Shown here one piece after another: positions 8,422-16,698 of a DNA stretch of 37,234 nt. The notes under the pieces are model-generated. The model was not told the origin of the DNA, did not search any database, and saw only the letters and a list, made by a program, of their open reading frames with translations. This DNA is from Prolixibacteraceae bacterium (lineage in GTDB: Bacteria > Bacteroidota > Bacteroidia > Bacteroidales > Prolixibacteraceae), in the NCBI GenBank assembly GCA_947475715.1, contig CANJNY010000036.1, positions 1 to 37,234 on the forward strand. The letters run 5' to 3'. The stretch's first letter is position 1. The number at the start of each line of letters is the position of its first letter. The position numbers and the translations under genes were made by a program.

Positions 8422-8906
8422 GAACTATTATTTCAATTATTTTCTGCTTTTTTTTGTACAATGGATTCAGTCAGGAAATTGTTACAATCTACAATCCGGA
8501 TAGTGATGTTGCCTCTGCCATCAATCAGGGAGTCCGAAAGGCAAAGGGTGAAAACAAACACATCTTTCTCCAGATCGGAGGTAACTGGTGTTCATGGTGC
8601 CGGAAATTTCATAAAATCTGTGCTGAAGATCCTGACATAAAAGCCCAAATGGATAAGAACTACATCACGATCAGGGTCAATTACAGTAAAGAAAATCGGA
8701 ATCTGGAGGCCCTGAAAAAGCTGGAATATCCCCAAAGATTTGGATTCCCTGTATTTGTGATTTTGGATTCAAACGGCAAAAGAATCCATACGCAAAGCTC
8801 TTCCTACCTCGAGGAAGGCGATGGCTATTCGACAAAAAAAATAATTGAATTTCTAAATCAATGGTCACCCGAAGCGCTAAATCCAGGGAATTACAAGGAA
8901 AAGTAA
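8418..8906 (+). CDS. Exported thioredoxin-fold protein
   Basis: A 162-aa protein with an N-terminal signal peptide (ISIIFCFFLYNGFSQ) and a thioredoxin fold of the Thioredoxin_7/DUF255-like kind. The redox motif WCSWC sits in GGNWCSWCRKFHKI, and the cis-proline is likely in GFPVFVILD. The role is probably a periplasmic thiol-disulfide oxidoreductase or reductase partner; the substrate is unknown. It overlaps frr by four bases but has no obvious functional link with ribosome recycling. Confidence 0.85.
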   Translation: MRTIISIIFCFFLYNGFSQEIVTIYNPDSDVASAINQGVRKAKGENKHIFLQIGGNWCSWCRKFHKICAEDPDIKAQMDKNYITIRVNYSKENRNLEALKKLEYPQRFGFPVFVILDSNGKRIHTQSSSYLEEGDGYSTKKIIEFLNQWSPEALNPGNYKEK

Positions 8907-8945
8907 TGATCATTTACTAAAAGATTAGAAAAAAGTATACAATGA

Positions 8946-8979
8946 CCCGGTGAGTATTCCGAAAGGAACGCTCCCCGGG
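8946..8979 (+). terminator. GNRA-capped hairpin after the thioredoxin-like gene
   Basis: CCCGG/CCGGG, GAG/CTC and TTCC/GGAA pair around a GAAA tetraloop with small internal mismatches. It is followed by an AT-rich but not purely T stretch. It is probably the 3' end structure of the pyrH/frr region, although the lack of a clean U-tract leaves the terminator call uncertain. Confidence 0.5.
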
Positions 8980-9015
8980 ATATATTTATTTTGACCCTAT
9001 CCTCAATTAAACCTA

Positions 9016-9035
9016 TTTGACTTTAATCGGTCAAA
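9016..9035. promoter_or_regulatory. Short inverted repeat upstream of the barrel gene
   Basis: TTTGAC (9016-9021) and GTCAAA (9030-9035) are separated by 8 nt, about 50 nt before the start codon. It could be an operator or a small hairpin. No regulator can be named. Confidence 0.3.
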
Positions 9036-9083
9036 GACCTATTCAGGTTCAATAAATTGAATCTTAAAAAAGCAATCCGCTGC

Positions 9084-10301
9084 ATGAAATTATCTTTATA
9101 TGTCACTCTCACATGTGCAGTAATATGTTTATTATCATTTAATTACATGGCCAGTGCACAATCAGAAACGCAATCACAAAATGAGAACGTATTAAGTAAA
9201 ACCAAAGACATTGTCGATATGTTACAGGGCGGGTTTAAGACCCATTTACGTAAGGACAGTGTTTTATCCAAAGGGAACGGCCCATTTATTTCGATTATGC
9301 CCATTATAGGGTACGCCATGCAATCGGGACTAACCGGAGGAATTGTGACCAATACTTCATTTTATACCGACGAGCATCGGGCGAGATATTCAAATCTGCT
9401 TATCAATGGTTATACTTCCCAGTACCATCAATTTTGGGTTACTGCCAACAACAGTATTTTTTTTGAGAAGCAAAAAATCCATCTTTTGGGTGATATCCGA
9501 TATTATAATTTCCCCACCCAGACCTTTGGATTGGGAACAAACACCACCTTAAATGATGCGTTGGATATAAAATATTCCTATCTGCGCATATCTCAGATTA
9601 TCTACCGCGAACTGGCACCCAATATCTTTGCAGGAGCAGGATTTAATATAGACTATCATTGGAACATTACTCCGGATACGATTCCCGGGAAGGCATTAAG
9701 TGATCTGCACGAATTCCAAAAAGGGAGCCGCTCCTTCTCTTCAGGAATCTCCTTTAATCTTCTTTATGATAACAGAAGAAATTCTGTGAATCCGAAAGAA
9801 GGGTATTATGCCAACATCCAATTTCGTCCAAATCTGACCTTATTGGGAAGTGATACGAATTGGCAATCCTTATTGATTGACCTTAGGCATTATATTAAGT
9901 TTCCGGCCTCATCACATAATGTTCTTGCATTCTGGAATTACAATAATTTTACGTTGAATGGGACACCGCCTTATCTTGATAAACCCAGTATAGGGTGGGA
10001 TTCATTTTCAAATACAGGGCGGGGATATGTTCCGGGAAGATATACCGGAAATAATATTATCTATCTGGAATCAGAATACCGGTTTGGCATCTCCCGCAAT
10101 GGGTTACTTGGGGGAGTAGTCTTCGGTCATGCCGAAAATATCGTTCAGAATTGGTCCGAAAAACATTCGATTATTCCGGGTGCAGGGTTTGGATTACGAA
10201 TCAAGATGAATAAATATTCAAACACAAACCTGGCCATAGATTACGGATTTGGAGTAAATGGATCTCACGGATTCTTCTTTAATCTGGGCGAAGTATTTTA
10301 A
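9084..10301 (+). CDS. Outer-membrane D15/BamA-type beta-barrel protein
   Basis: The C-terminal half matches the bacterial surface antigen (D15) barrel found in BamA/TamA: SGISFNLLYDNRRNSVNP at mid-protein is the typical strand-turn region, then long alternating strands and a final FGVNGSHGFFFNLGEVF ending in an aromatic residue. The N-terminus is a signal peptide (MKLSLYVTLTCAVICLLSF, cleavage near ASAQ). No POTRA domains fit in the short stretch before the barrel, so it is not BamA itself but a lone barrel of the family, of unknown role. ATG at 9084 is preferred; a TTG at 9057 would add nine residues before the signal peptide. It is convergent with the SPOR gene and shares a terminator with it. 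Confidence 0.82.
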   Translation: MKLSLYVTLTCAVICLLSFNYMASAQSETQSQNENVLSKTKDIVDMLQGGFKTHLRKDSVLSKGNGPFISIMPIIGYAMQSGLTGGIVTNTSFYTDEHRARYSNLLINGYTSQYHQFWVTANNSIFFEKQKIHLLGDIRYYNFPTQTFGLGTNTTLNDALDIKYSYLRISQIIYRELAPNIFAGAGFNIDYHWNITPDTIPGKALSDLHEFQKGSRSFSSGISFNLLYDNRRNSVNPKEGYYANIQFRPNLTLLGSDTNWQSLLIDLRHYIKFPASSHNVLAFWNYNNFTLNGTPPYLDKPSIGWDSFSNTGRGYVPGRYTGNNIIYLESEYRFGISRNGLLGGVVFGHAENIVQNWSEKHSIIPGAGFGLRIKMNKYSNTNLAIDYGFGVNGSHGFFFNLGEVF

Positions 10302-10314
10302 TCCTGCCAGATCA

Positions 10315-10350
10315 AAATAAAAAAAGAGGGAAAACCCTCTTTTTTTATTT
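10315..10350. terminator. Bidirectional terminator
   Basis: A perfect 16-bp stem made of an A-rich arm plus GAGGG, an AAAA loop, and CCCTC plus a T-rich arm. It works on both strands and overlaps the stop codon of the convergent SPOR gene. Confidence 0.92.
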
Positions 10351-10818
10351 TTTAATCAACAACCACGAATCTCCATACTTAGGAAATTGCTGACGAATTT
10401 CACCAAGTTTGGCACGGGCAGAAGACTCATCGTCATAACTATTTACGCAAACGCGATAAAACCCAGCCTCATTAACAAGAATTCCGGGAAAGAAATCTTC
10501 TGCAGCCAGCGCTTTTTTGAACTTCTGAGCATTTTCGTATACGCCAAAACTGCCTAAAATAATATAAAATCTTTTGGATCCAAGATCACTGGCTTCTCCC
10601 TTAGCCGCAGTTATACGCTCTTCTTTCCCTTTTGCAGTAGAACTTCCTCCGGTACTGTAGGATTTAGCAACAGTTTCCGACTTTTTGCTTTCCGATTTCG
10701 TACTTTCCGGACTTACGCTTTCCGATCTTACAGGCTCAGGCTTGGGTGCAATTTTTTGCGTTTTGCAACCTACTGCCATCAAAACAATTAAGACAAGGAG
10801 AATACTCAGTACTTTCAT
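10345..10818 (-). CDS. SPOR-domain lipoprotein
   Basis: A 157-aa protein. The lipobox LMAVGC at residues 13-18 predicts lipidation. A low-complexity linker rich in S, E and K (SESVSPESTKSESKKSET) is followed from about residue 80 by a SPOR domain (KRFYIILGSFGVYENAQKFKK through GFYRVCVNSYDDESSARAKL), which binds denuded peptidoglycan glycans at division sites. The likely role is in the cell envelope during division or remodelling. The stop codon lies inside a shared bidirectional terminator. Confidence 0.85.
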   Translation of the reverse strand: MKVLSILLVLIVLMAVGCKTQKIAPKPEPVRSESVSPESTKSESKKSETVAKSYSTGGSSTAKGKEERITAAKGEASDLGSKRFYIILGSFGVYENAQKFKKALAAEDFFPGILVNEAGFYRVCVNSYDDESSARAKLGEIRQQFPKYGDSWLLIKK

Positions 10819-10978
10819 AGGATAAATTTTTTGGTGATTTTATTCAGCGAAGATATAAAAAGAATTTAAAACTTGAATTATTCAAATCAATTTCTTAAAT
10901 TTACATAAGTAACCAGGGCATTCTCAGCTTATTTTGAGTCCTGGCAAACAAGACCAATCACTGATATATTAAAACTAT

Positions 10979-11482
10979 ATGAGAAATCAAAAATATCCGC
11001 TTATCTTTATTGTTGAAGACAATCCCACCTACAACAAATTGATTTTCAATCATCTTCGAAGTCACAAGCTCATCAATACCGAGAGCTATTTAAGTGGTGA
11101 AGAGTGTCTGAAAAATATCCATCACAAACCAGATATCATTATTCAGGATTATCTGCTTGATGGAATAAGTGGCCTTGATGTACTCGTAGCGACAAAAAAG
11201 AAATGTCCGTCAACCGATTTTGTATTCCTTTCGGGACAAGACAATATTGAGATTGCCATAAATTGTATGCGTTTCGGAGCCTATGATTATATTGTAAAGG
11301 ATCAATATGCCCTGATTAAACTATCCGATAAGATTAATAAGATCCTTATACACCGCGAGCTGATTAATAACAATAAACGTTTTAAACGCGGGATACTATT
11401 CTTTTCTATCGCCCTGTCCATCATTATTCTAATCTTTGCGATACTTGCGATACTATACCCAAACACATTTTCGGTTCACTAA
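10979..11482 (+). CDS. Receiver-domain protein with C-terminal membrane anchor
   Basis: Residues 5-125 are a CheY-like receiver: acidic pair E13/D14, phospho-acceptor D57 in IIIQDYLLDG, the switch Ser in VFLSGQD and the conserved Lys in IVKDQ. Instead of an output domain, the protein ends with one strongly hydrophobic helix (residues about 139-160, FFSIALSIIILIFAILAIL). It is 167 aa in total, so this is a receiver tethered to the inner membrane by its C-terminus. No histidine kinase is adjacent. The 5' leader contains a small hairpin (CCAGG 10913-10917 with CCTGG 10940-10944). Its partner is unknown. Confidence 0.85.
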   Translation: MRNQKYPLIFIVEDNPTYNKLIFNHLRSHKLINTESYLSGEECLKNIHHKPDIIIQDYLLDGISGLDVLVATKKKCPSTDFVFLSGQDNIEIAINCMRFGAYDYIVKDQYALIKLSDKINKILIHRELINNNKRFKRGILFFSIALSIIILIFAILAILYPNTFSVH

Positions 11483-11506
11483 AATTTATCTCCTTAAACC
11501 TCCAGT

Positions 11507-13186
11507 TTATTTTTTCGGATGAAGTGTCGTTGGCAATAAAGCAGAAGAGTATTCTGCCGGTGAATTTAACAGCGATAGAACGCGTTTGATCTCAATATCG
11601 GTTCCCAATGCAGCAATAATTGCCCCTTTTTGGAAATAATAGCGTGAAACGATTTCATCTTTAATCAAGTCGCGAATCTCATCACTAAACTTTCCAAGAT
11701 CAAGACTCAGATTTAAAGTTAACCCTTTTTCAAGCGCTGCAAATTCATTTTGTGCCCCCTCGAAGTACCTTTCCCTTTTGGCTGTTTCAATCAACGTTTT
11801 TAGTGTTTGTTCACTGCGCGATTGATATGAAAACTTCTTTTCCAGGAGAAACTGACGAAACTCATTATAAATATCGTCACCCACCACAAATTTTTCAGGA
11901 GCTTCAATAGTCTTCTGTTTATAGGCAAAATCTGTTGCAAAGTCAAAAATCATATAATCCTGAACCAGCTTATAAGCCAGCGTACTGAGGGTATCCTGAA
12001 AAACCCGGATATCAGGAGTTACACCACCTCCGTCCTTAACTTTGCGTCCGTTTTTAGTCTTAAACTCCGAAGTAAGTGAGTCAGGGATATTCCCAACACT
12101 TCCATCGGTATTCCGATGGGAATAATCGAGCGCCTGTATACACCTCCCGCTGGGAATGTAATATTTGGCGGTTGTTACTTTTAATTTGGTATTATAACTG
12201 AGATCTCTCGTTGTTTGAACCAATCCTTTACCGAATGTACGATTACCGACAATTACTGCCCTGTCAAGATCCTGAAGGGCTCCGGCGACAATTTCGGAAG
12301 CCGACGCAGAACCACTATTTACCATAACAATCAGAGGCATTATTGAATCGACGGGCTGATCTGTTGCCCGATAGGTCTTATCCCATTGCGAGACTTTTCC
12401 TTTGGTAGTGACAATCTCCTGACCGTGATTTACAAACAGATTAGTCACCTTTACTGCTTCACCGAGCAAACCACCCGGATTACCGCGAAGATCAAGAACC
12501 AATGAAGTGGCTCCCAACGTATCCCTAAGGTTTAAAATTGCCTTTCGGATGTTTTCCGAACAACCATCGGTAAAGCTCGACAACCTGATATATCCGCTTT
12601 TACCGCCAATCATCCCGTAATAGGTTACCGGGTCAATCTGAATCTCTTCGCGAACGATATCAATCGTAAAAGGCTTTTTCTCCCCCGGACGCTGCATCTT
12701 CACCTTTACAGGATTTTTAGCAGGTCCCTTAAGAATTTCCGAGACATCCGAAACAACCATCTTATCGACCGGTTTCCCATCGACTTCAAGGAAAATATCC
12801 CCGGCACGCAAACCACTCTTTTGCGCAGGAAATCCTTCGTATGGCTCTGCCACAATAATCTGATTCTTCCGCTTACTGATCATCGCTCCGATTCCGGCAT
12901 ACTCCCCGGTAGTCATAAACTTAAAATCATCCATCTCCGATTCCGGGATAAAGACAGTATATGGATCAAGGGTATCAAGCATTTCATCAATCCCCTTTTT
13001 GATCAGTTTATCAGGTTTTACTTCGTCAACATAGAACAAGTTCAATTCCCTGACTAGGGTGTAAAAAATGTCCAGATTTTTGGAAATTTCAAAATTCTTC
13101 TGGTCGCTTTTAAACCCCCAAAAAGAGAGCCCAAGTATAATGACAATGGAAACTCCAAGGGCCCCTTTCAATATTTTGTTACTCAT
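11507..13186 (-). CDS. C-terminal processing peptidase, S41 family
   Basis: A serine endopeptidase of the CtpA/Prc type acting in the periplasm. An N-terminal membrane anchor (GALGVSIVIILGLSFWGF) is followed by an N-terminal helical region, a PDZ domain (about 90-165, with GLRAGDIFLEVDGKPV), and the S41 core with LVLDLRGNPGGLL. The serine is in NSGSASASEI (residues 290-299) and the lysine in FGKGLVQ (K320), which form the Ser-Lys dyad. A C-terminal extension of about 170 aa is typical of the Bacteroidota members. The length, 559 aa, is normal. It is convergent with the receiver gene and divergent from rsgA. Confidence 0.93.
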   Translation of the reverse strand: MSNKILKGALGVSIVIILGLSFWGFKSDQKNFEISKNLDIFYTLVRELNLFYVDEVKPDKLIKKGIDEMLDTLDPYTVFIPESEMDDFKFMTTGEYAGIGAMISKRKNQIIVAEPYEGFPAQKSGLRAGDIFLEVDGKPVDKMVVSDVSEILKGPAKNPVKVKMQRPGEKKPFTIDIVREEIQIDPVTYYGMIGGKSGYIRLSSFTDGCSENIRKAILNLRDTLGATSLVLDLRGNPGGLLGEAVKVTNLFVNHGQEIVTTKGKVSQWDKTYRATDQPVDSIMPLIVMVNSGSASASEIVAGALQDLDRAVIVGNRTFGKGLVQTTRDLSYNTKLKVTTAKYYIPSGRCIQALDYSHRNTDGSVGNIPDSLTSEFKTKNGRKVKDGGGVTPDIRVFQDTLSTLAYKLVQDYMIFDFATDFAYKQKTIEAPEKFVVGDDIYNEFRQFLLEKKFSYQSRSEQTLKTLIETAKRERYFEGAQNEFAALEKGLTLNLSLDLGKFSDEIRDLIKDEIVSRYYFQKGAIIAALGTDIEIKRVLSLLNSPAEYSSALLPTTLHPKK

Positions 13187-13338
13187 TTGATATAAATCGG
13201 TTTATAATTATCATTCATCGTGTAAGTATGCAAAAGTAATAAATCAGACTTAATAAAATGATAATTGATCAATAGAATCAACAACAGTGTAGGTTCAAAA
13301 GTTTAGCGTATTTTTATCCCGCAAAATAAATTTTTAAA

Positions 13339-14286
13339 TTGGGTAAAGGATTAGTCATTCGGTCAACAGGAAGTTGGTATTCGGTAAAAACGGATACCGG
13401 TGAGTTTATTGATTGCCGCGTAAAGGGAAAGCTTCGGATGAAAGAGGTTCGCACAACCAATCCCATTGCAGTGGGAGATCGTGTCGAATTTGAACTTTTA
13501 CATGATGCCACGACCAAAGAAGGGGTGACAGGAATCATTTCAGGAGTTGAGCAGAGGAAAAACTATATTATCCGAAAGGCCTCTAATCTGTCACGTGAAA
13601 GTCAGATCATAGCCGCAAATATTGACCAGGCATATATTGTTGTCACAGTTAATTACCCGGTAACTCTGCCGGGATTTATCGACCGGTACCTGGTTTCGGC
13701 CATGGCATACCGGATCCCGGCAGCCCTAGTATTTAACAAGCTTGACCTTTATAATGAGAAAGATTATGAAAAGCTCGAAGAGTACCTTCAAACCTATGAG
13801 TCTATAGGTTACAAATGTTTTCAGGTTTCAGCCGAAAAAAACTTCAATATAAATCTTTTACAGGATGATATTCAGGGAAAAATCAGTCTCTTTTCAGGTC
13901 TTTCCGGCGTGGGAAAATCTTCAATTCTGAACCGCATTGACCCCGATTTAAAACTCAAAACCGGAATTATATCCGAACATCATCAACAGGGAAAGCATAC
14001 CACCACCTTTGCTGAGATGTTTGAAACGAACGAAGGAACCTTTATCATTGACACCCCCGGAATCAGAGGATTCGGAGTGATTGATATGGAGAAAGAGGAG
14101 ATTCCACACTATTTCCCCGAGATGTTTGGACTACTTGATCAGTGTCGGTTTTTCAACTGTACCCACACCCATGAACCAGGCTGTGCCGTGAAAACGGCCT
14201 ATGAAAAAGGTGATATCCCGGCAACCAGATATGAGTCTTACCTGTCGCTGATCAATGAGGATAATGGACGATACCGGCAAGGATAG
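13339..14286 (+). CDS. rsgA: Ribosome small-subunit-dependent GTPase RsgA
   Basis: A circularly permuted GTPase that acts late in 30S maturation. After an N-terminal OB fold come G4 (NKLD, residues 133-136), the P-loop GLSGVGKSS (187-195), G3 DTPG (238-241), and a C-terminal zinc site built from C269, C274, H276 and C282 (CRFFNCTHTHEPGC). The length, 315 aa, is normal. The start is TTG at 13339; no ATG lies near in frame, and the OB fold begins directly after it. Confidence 0.95.
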   Translation: MGKGLVIRSTGSWYSVKTDTGEFIDCRVKGKLRMKEVRTTNPIAVGDRVEFELLHDATTKEGVTGIISGVEQRKNYIIRKASNLSRESQIIAANIDQAYIVVTVNYPVTLPGFIDRYLVSAMAYRIPAALVFNKLDLYNEKDYEKLEEYLQTYESIGYKCFQVSAEKNFNINLLQDDIQGKISLFSGLSGVGKSSILNRIDPDLKLKTGIISEHHQQGKHTTTFAEMFETNEGTFIIDTPGIRGFGVIDMEKEEIPHYFPEMFGLLDQCRFFNCTHTHEPGCAVKTAYEKGDIPATRYESYLSLINEDNGRYRQG

Positions 14287-14411
14287 GACCACCCATTTGG
14301 GAGAAATTTATCTTCGTATGATTTCAATAAAACTAAAATAACAGATCCAAAACCTGTCCAGGGGAATTGACCCGGAACTGATTAAAATCATCTTTTTAAA
14401 CAAAAGAATAG

Positions 14412-14443
14412 TTGAATGGTTTTTTTTTCAATTATTATTTTTA
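14412..14443 (+). promoter_or_regulatory. Candidate promoter of the tyrA attenuator transcript
   Basis: TTG at 14412-14414 and TATTTTTA at 14436-14443 are separated by 21 nt; the second box differs from TAnnTTTG at one base. It lies about 30 nt before the leader-peptide ATG, the expected place for an attenuator promoter. Confidence 0.45.
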
Positions 14444-14473
14444 ATTTTACGCCAAATAATAATAAAGATTAGA

Positions 14474-14542
14474 ATGATTATAAACAATACTTTTTACTTT
14501 TGGTTTGGTTATCTCGGCCTTCGTATGGGGACTGGACGGTAA
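14474..14542 (+). CDS. Aromatic leader peptide of the tyrA operon
   Basis: A 22-codon ORF, ATG at 14474 and TAA at 14540-14542. Residues 7-13 are FYFWFGY: three Phe, two Tyr and one Trp in seven codons. The last codons (ACT GGA, 14531-14536) can pair with TCCAGT (14582-14587) in the 5' arm and loop of the terminator that follows. The ORF lies 98 nt upstream of tyrA. This is the classic architecture of a leader peptide whose ribosome senses aromatic aminoacyl-tRNA levels. The ORF is seen directly; its role is inferred from composition, pairing and the genes downstream. Confidence 0.8.
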   Translation: MIINNTFYFWFGYLGLRMGTGR

Positions 14543-14563
14543 GGTATTGTCGAACAAACAATA

Positions 14564-14611
14564 TTAAATCAAAAAGAGGTCTCCAGTTTTGGAGACCTCT
14601 TTTTGATTTAA
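14564..14611 (+). terminator. Attenuator terminator upstream of tyrA
   Basis: A perfect 22-bp stem (14564-14585 with 14590-14611) around a GTTT loop, core GAGGTCTCCA/TGGAGACCTC, with TTTTT in the 3' arm. It ends 28 nt before the tyrA ATG, so transcripts into the operon must read through it. A smaller hairpin, TATTGT with ACAATA, lies just before it. The segment 14527-14536 can pair with its 5' arm and would prevent it from forming. Confidence 0.88.
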
Positions 14612-14639
14612 AGAATTCAGAAATAAAAAAATTAGGATA

Positions 14640-15536
14640 ATGAAACTCGCAGTAATTGGACTTGGGCTCATCGGCGGATCGATGGCAAAAGATTTGCGCA
14701 GAACCAGATTTGCAACTGAGATCATAGGGGTTGATAACCATCCTCTGAATGCCCGGTTAGCGGTCGAAATGGGTATTGCTGACCGCATTGAGCCTATTGA
14801 GGTTGCTGTGAAAGAGGCTGATATTGTTCTAATTGCGATTCCTGTAGATAAAATTGTCTCTTTACTCCCTTACATTCTTGATCACATCTCCTCCTCCACA
14901 ACGGTGATCGATGTTGGATCAACCAAGCGTGAAATAACTGAGGCTGTTAAGGATCACCCCTTACGAGGTAATTTTATCCCTTCGCATCCCATGTCAGGAA
15001 CCGAAAACAGCGGACCATCGGCAGCGATTGAGCATCTTTTTGAAAATAAGATCTGTATAATCTGTGATCATGAGAAGTGCAGGCCACAGCATCTTGCTCT
15101 TGCCGAAAAAATGTATCAGTCACTGGGAATGCCCATTGCATACATGTCGAGTGATGAACAGGACCACACTACCGCTTTTATCTCCCATTTGCCACATGCC
15201 ACATCCTTCGCACTGGCAAATGCAGTATTAGCCATCGAAGACCGCAACATTATTTTCGATCTGGCTTCAGGAGGTTTTCAATCGACCGTGAGACTGGCCA
15301 AAAGTTCACCCCAGATGTGGTCCCCCATCTTTTGGCAAAACAGAGATTATATTTATGAAGCTCTTGAGGTCTATATCCGCCACCTTGAAGAGTTTAAACA
15401 AACCCTCAAACAAAATGATCATGAAGGACTCACCGCCTTGATCATAAATGCCAATAAAATCAGGGGTGTACTCGAAGGAGAGAATTCATCCCTAACAAAA
15501 AACGAAGAAACAATTATTAAATTTTACACAAAATAA
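14640..15536 (+). CDS. tyrA: Prephenate dehydrogenase
   Basis: Oxidatively decarboxylates prephenate to 4-hydroxyphenylpyruvate in tyrosine synthesis. The NAD(P)-binding fingerprint GLGLIGG is at residues 7-13, followed by an acidic residue at the end of strand 2 (GVDNH). SHPMSGTENSGP, DHTTAFISHLPHATSFALAN and FQSTVRLAKSSPQMWSPIFW are the substrate-site and dimer motifs of the family. It is 298 aa with no ACT domain visible, so feedback control may rest elsewhere. It is the first gene after the attenuator, and only 6 nt separate its stop from the next gene. Confidence 0.94.
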   Translation: MKLAVIGLGLIGGSMAKDLRRTRFATEIIGVDNHPLNARLAVEMGIADRIEPIEVAVKEADIVLIAIPVDKIVSLLPYILDHISSSTTVIDVGSTKREITEAVKDHPLRGNFIPSHPMSGTENSGPSAAIEHLFENKICIICDHEKCRPQHLALAEKMYQSLGMPIAYMSSDEQDHTTAFISHLPHATSFALANAVLAIEDRNIIFDLASGGFQSTVRLAKSSPQMWSPIFWQNRDYIYEALEVYIRHLEEFKQTLKQNDHEGLTALIINANKIRGVLEGENSSLTKNEETIIKFYTK

Positions 15537-15542
15537 ATAAAC

Positions 15543-16637
15543 ATGGGATCATTATTAGACATCCGACCGATTAGTCACTGGTTACCAAATATAGATAATC
15601 CACTGCTAATAAGCGGGCCTTGCAGCCTTGAATCGGAAGAGCAGACAATGGCGACAGCGAGGGAACTTGCAAAAGATAAACGGGTAATGGTGTTCCGCGG
15701 AGGAATTTGGAAACCGCGCACACGTCCGGGTTCATTCGAAGGAATGGGTACCGTTGCCCTGAAATGGCTTCAACAGGCTAAGGAGGAGACAGGCTTACTC
15801 ACTGGCACAGAAGTAGCTAATGCACAACATGTTGAAGAGTGCCTGAAAGCCGGTGTGGATATTCTCTGGATTGGAGCAAGATCAACGGCCTCCCCTTTTG
15901 TGGTACAGGAAATTGCAGATGTCCTAAAGGGAACCGATCAGATTGTGATGGTTAAAAACCCGGTAAATCCAGATGTACAGTTATGGATGGGGGCATTGGA
16001 AAGACTAAATCATGTCGGAATAAAAAATCTGGTTGCGATTCATCGCGGCTTCACCCCCTTTGGCGATTCAAAATACCGCAATTATCCAAACTGGAAAACA
16101 GTGATTGAGTTAAGGCAATTAATGCCAAACCTCCCGATCATCTGCGATCCGAGTCATATTGCCGGCAAACGTGAATATCTGTTCGAAATTTCGCAAAAGG
16201 CTTTTGATCTTGGATTAGACGGGCTCATGCTTGAATCACATATTGACCCTTCGTGCGCGTTAAGCGACAAGGATCAGCAGGTAACTCCTTCGGAATTAGG
16301 AAAAATACTGGATAAGCTGGTTATCAGATATGCCAGTTCCAATGATCCGCAGTTTGAAAATATGCTCGATGCACTTCGTTCAAGGATAGATGGGATTGAC
16401 CATGAGATCATGGAAATTCTTGCTTCAAGAATGGAGATTGTTAAACAGATCGGAACCTACAAGAAAGAGAATAAAGTTACTGCCCTTCAGATTAACCGCT
16501 GGACTCAGATTATGGAGGATCGCCTGAAGATTGCACGCAAACTAAACCTCGATGAAACACTGGTTAAATTAATGTTCCAGCTGATCCACGAGGATTCTGT
16601 GCGCATGCAGACCGAGATAATGGATAACGATTTATAA
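15543..16637 (+). CDS. DAHP synthase / chorismate mutase bifunctional enzyme
   Basis: Residues 1-265 form a type I-beta (KDPG aldolase-like) 3-deoxy-7-phosphoheptulonate synthase with GPCSLE (25-30), FRGGIWKPRTRPGSFEG, GTEVAN, WIGARS, AIHRGF and CDPSHIAGKR. Residues about 270-355 form an AroQ chorismate mutase (ALRSRIDGIDHEIMEILASRMEIVKQIGTYKK). The pair catalyses entry into the shikimate pathway and the branch towards prephenate. Such fusions are common in Bacteroidota, where the mutase domain also transmits feedback inhibition. It is cotranscribed with tyrA behind an aromatic-rich leader. No pheA or aspC lies beside it in this window. Confidence 0.95.
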   Translation: MGSLLDIRPISHWLPNIDNPLLISGPCSLESEEQTMATARELAKDKRVMVFRGGIWKPRTRPGSFEGMGTVALKWLQQAKEETGLLTGTEVANAQHVEECLKAGVDILWIGARSTASPFVVQEIADVLKGTDQIVMVKNPVNPDVQLWMGALERLNHVGIKNLVAIHRGFTPFGDSKYRNYPNWKTVIELRQLMPNLPIICDPSHIAGKREYLFEISQKAFDLGLDGLMLESHIDPSCALSDKDQQVTPSELGKILDKLVIRYASSNDPQFENMLDALRSRIDGIDHEIMEILASRMEIVKQIGTYKKENKVTALQINRWTQIMEDRLKIARKLNLDETLVKLMFQLIHEDSVRMQTEIMDNDL

Positions 16638-16656
16638 ATTCAAAATTGATTTCGAT

Positions 16657-16689
16657 AGTGACCGGCTGACTACAAGTTACCCGGTCACT
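16657..16689. repeat. REP pair of the RAYT2 family, also a likely terminator
   Basis: AGTGACCGGCTGACT (16657-16671) and AGTTACCCGGTCACT (16675-16689) are two oppositely oriented copies of the palindrome found around and inside the RAYT2 gene at 34.8 kb. Together they form a hairpin, followed by CTTCTTTTT on the plus strand. It lies between the convergent aromatic operon and rnpA and probably ends the former. Confidence 0.8.
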
Positions 16690-16698
16690 TCTTTTTAA

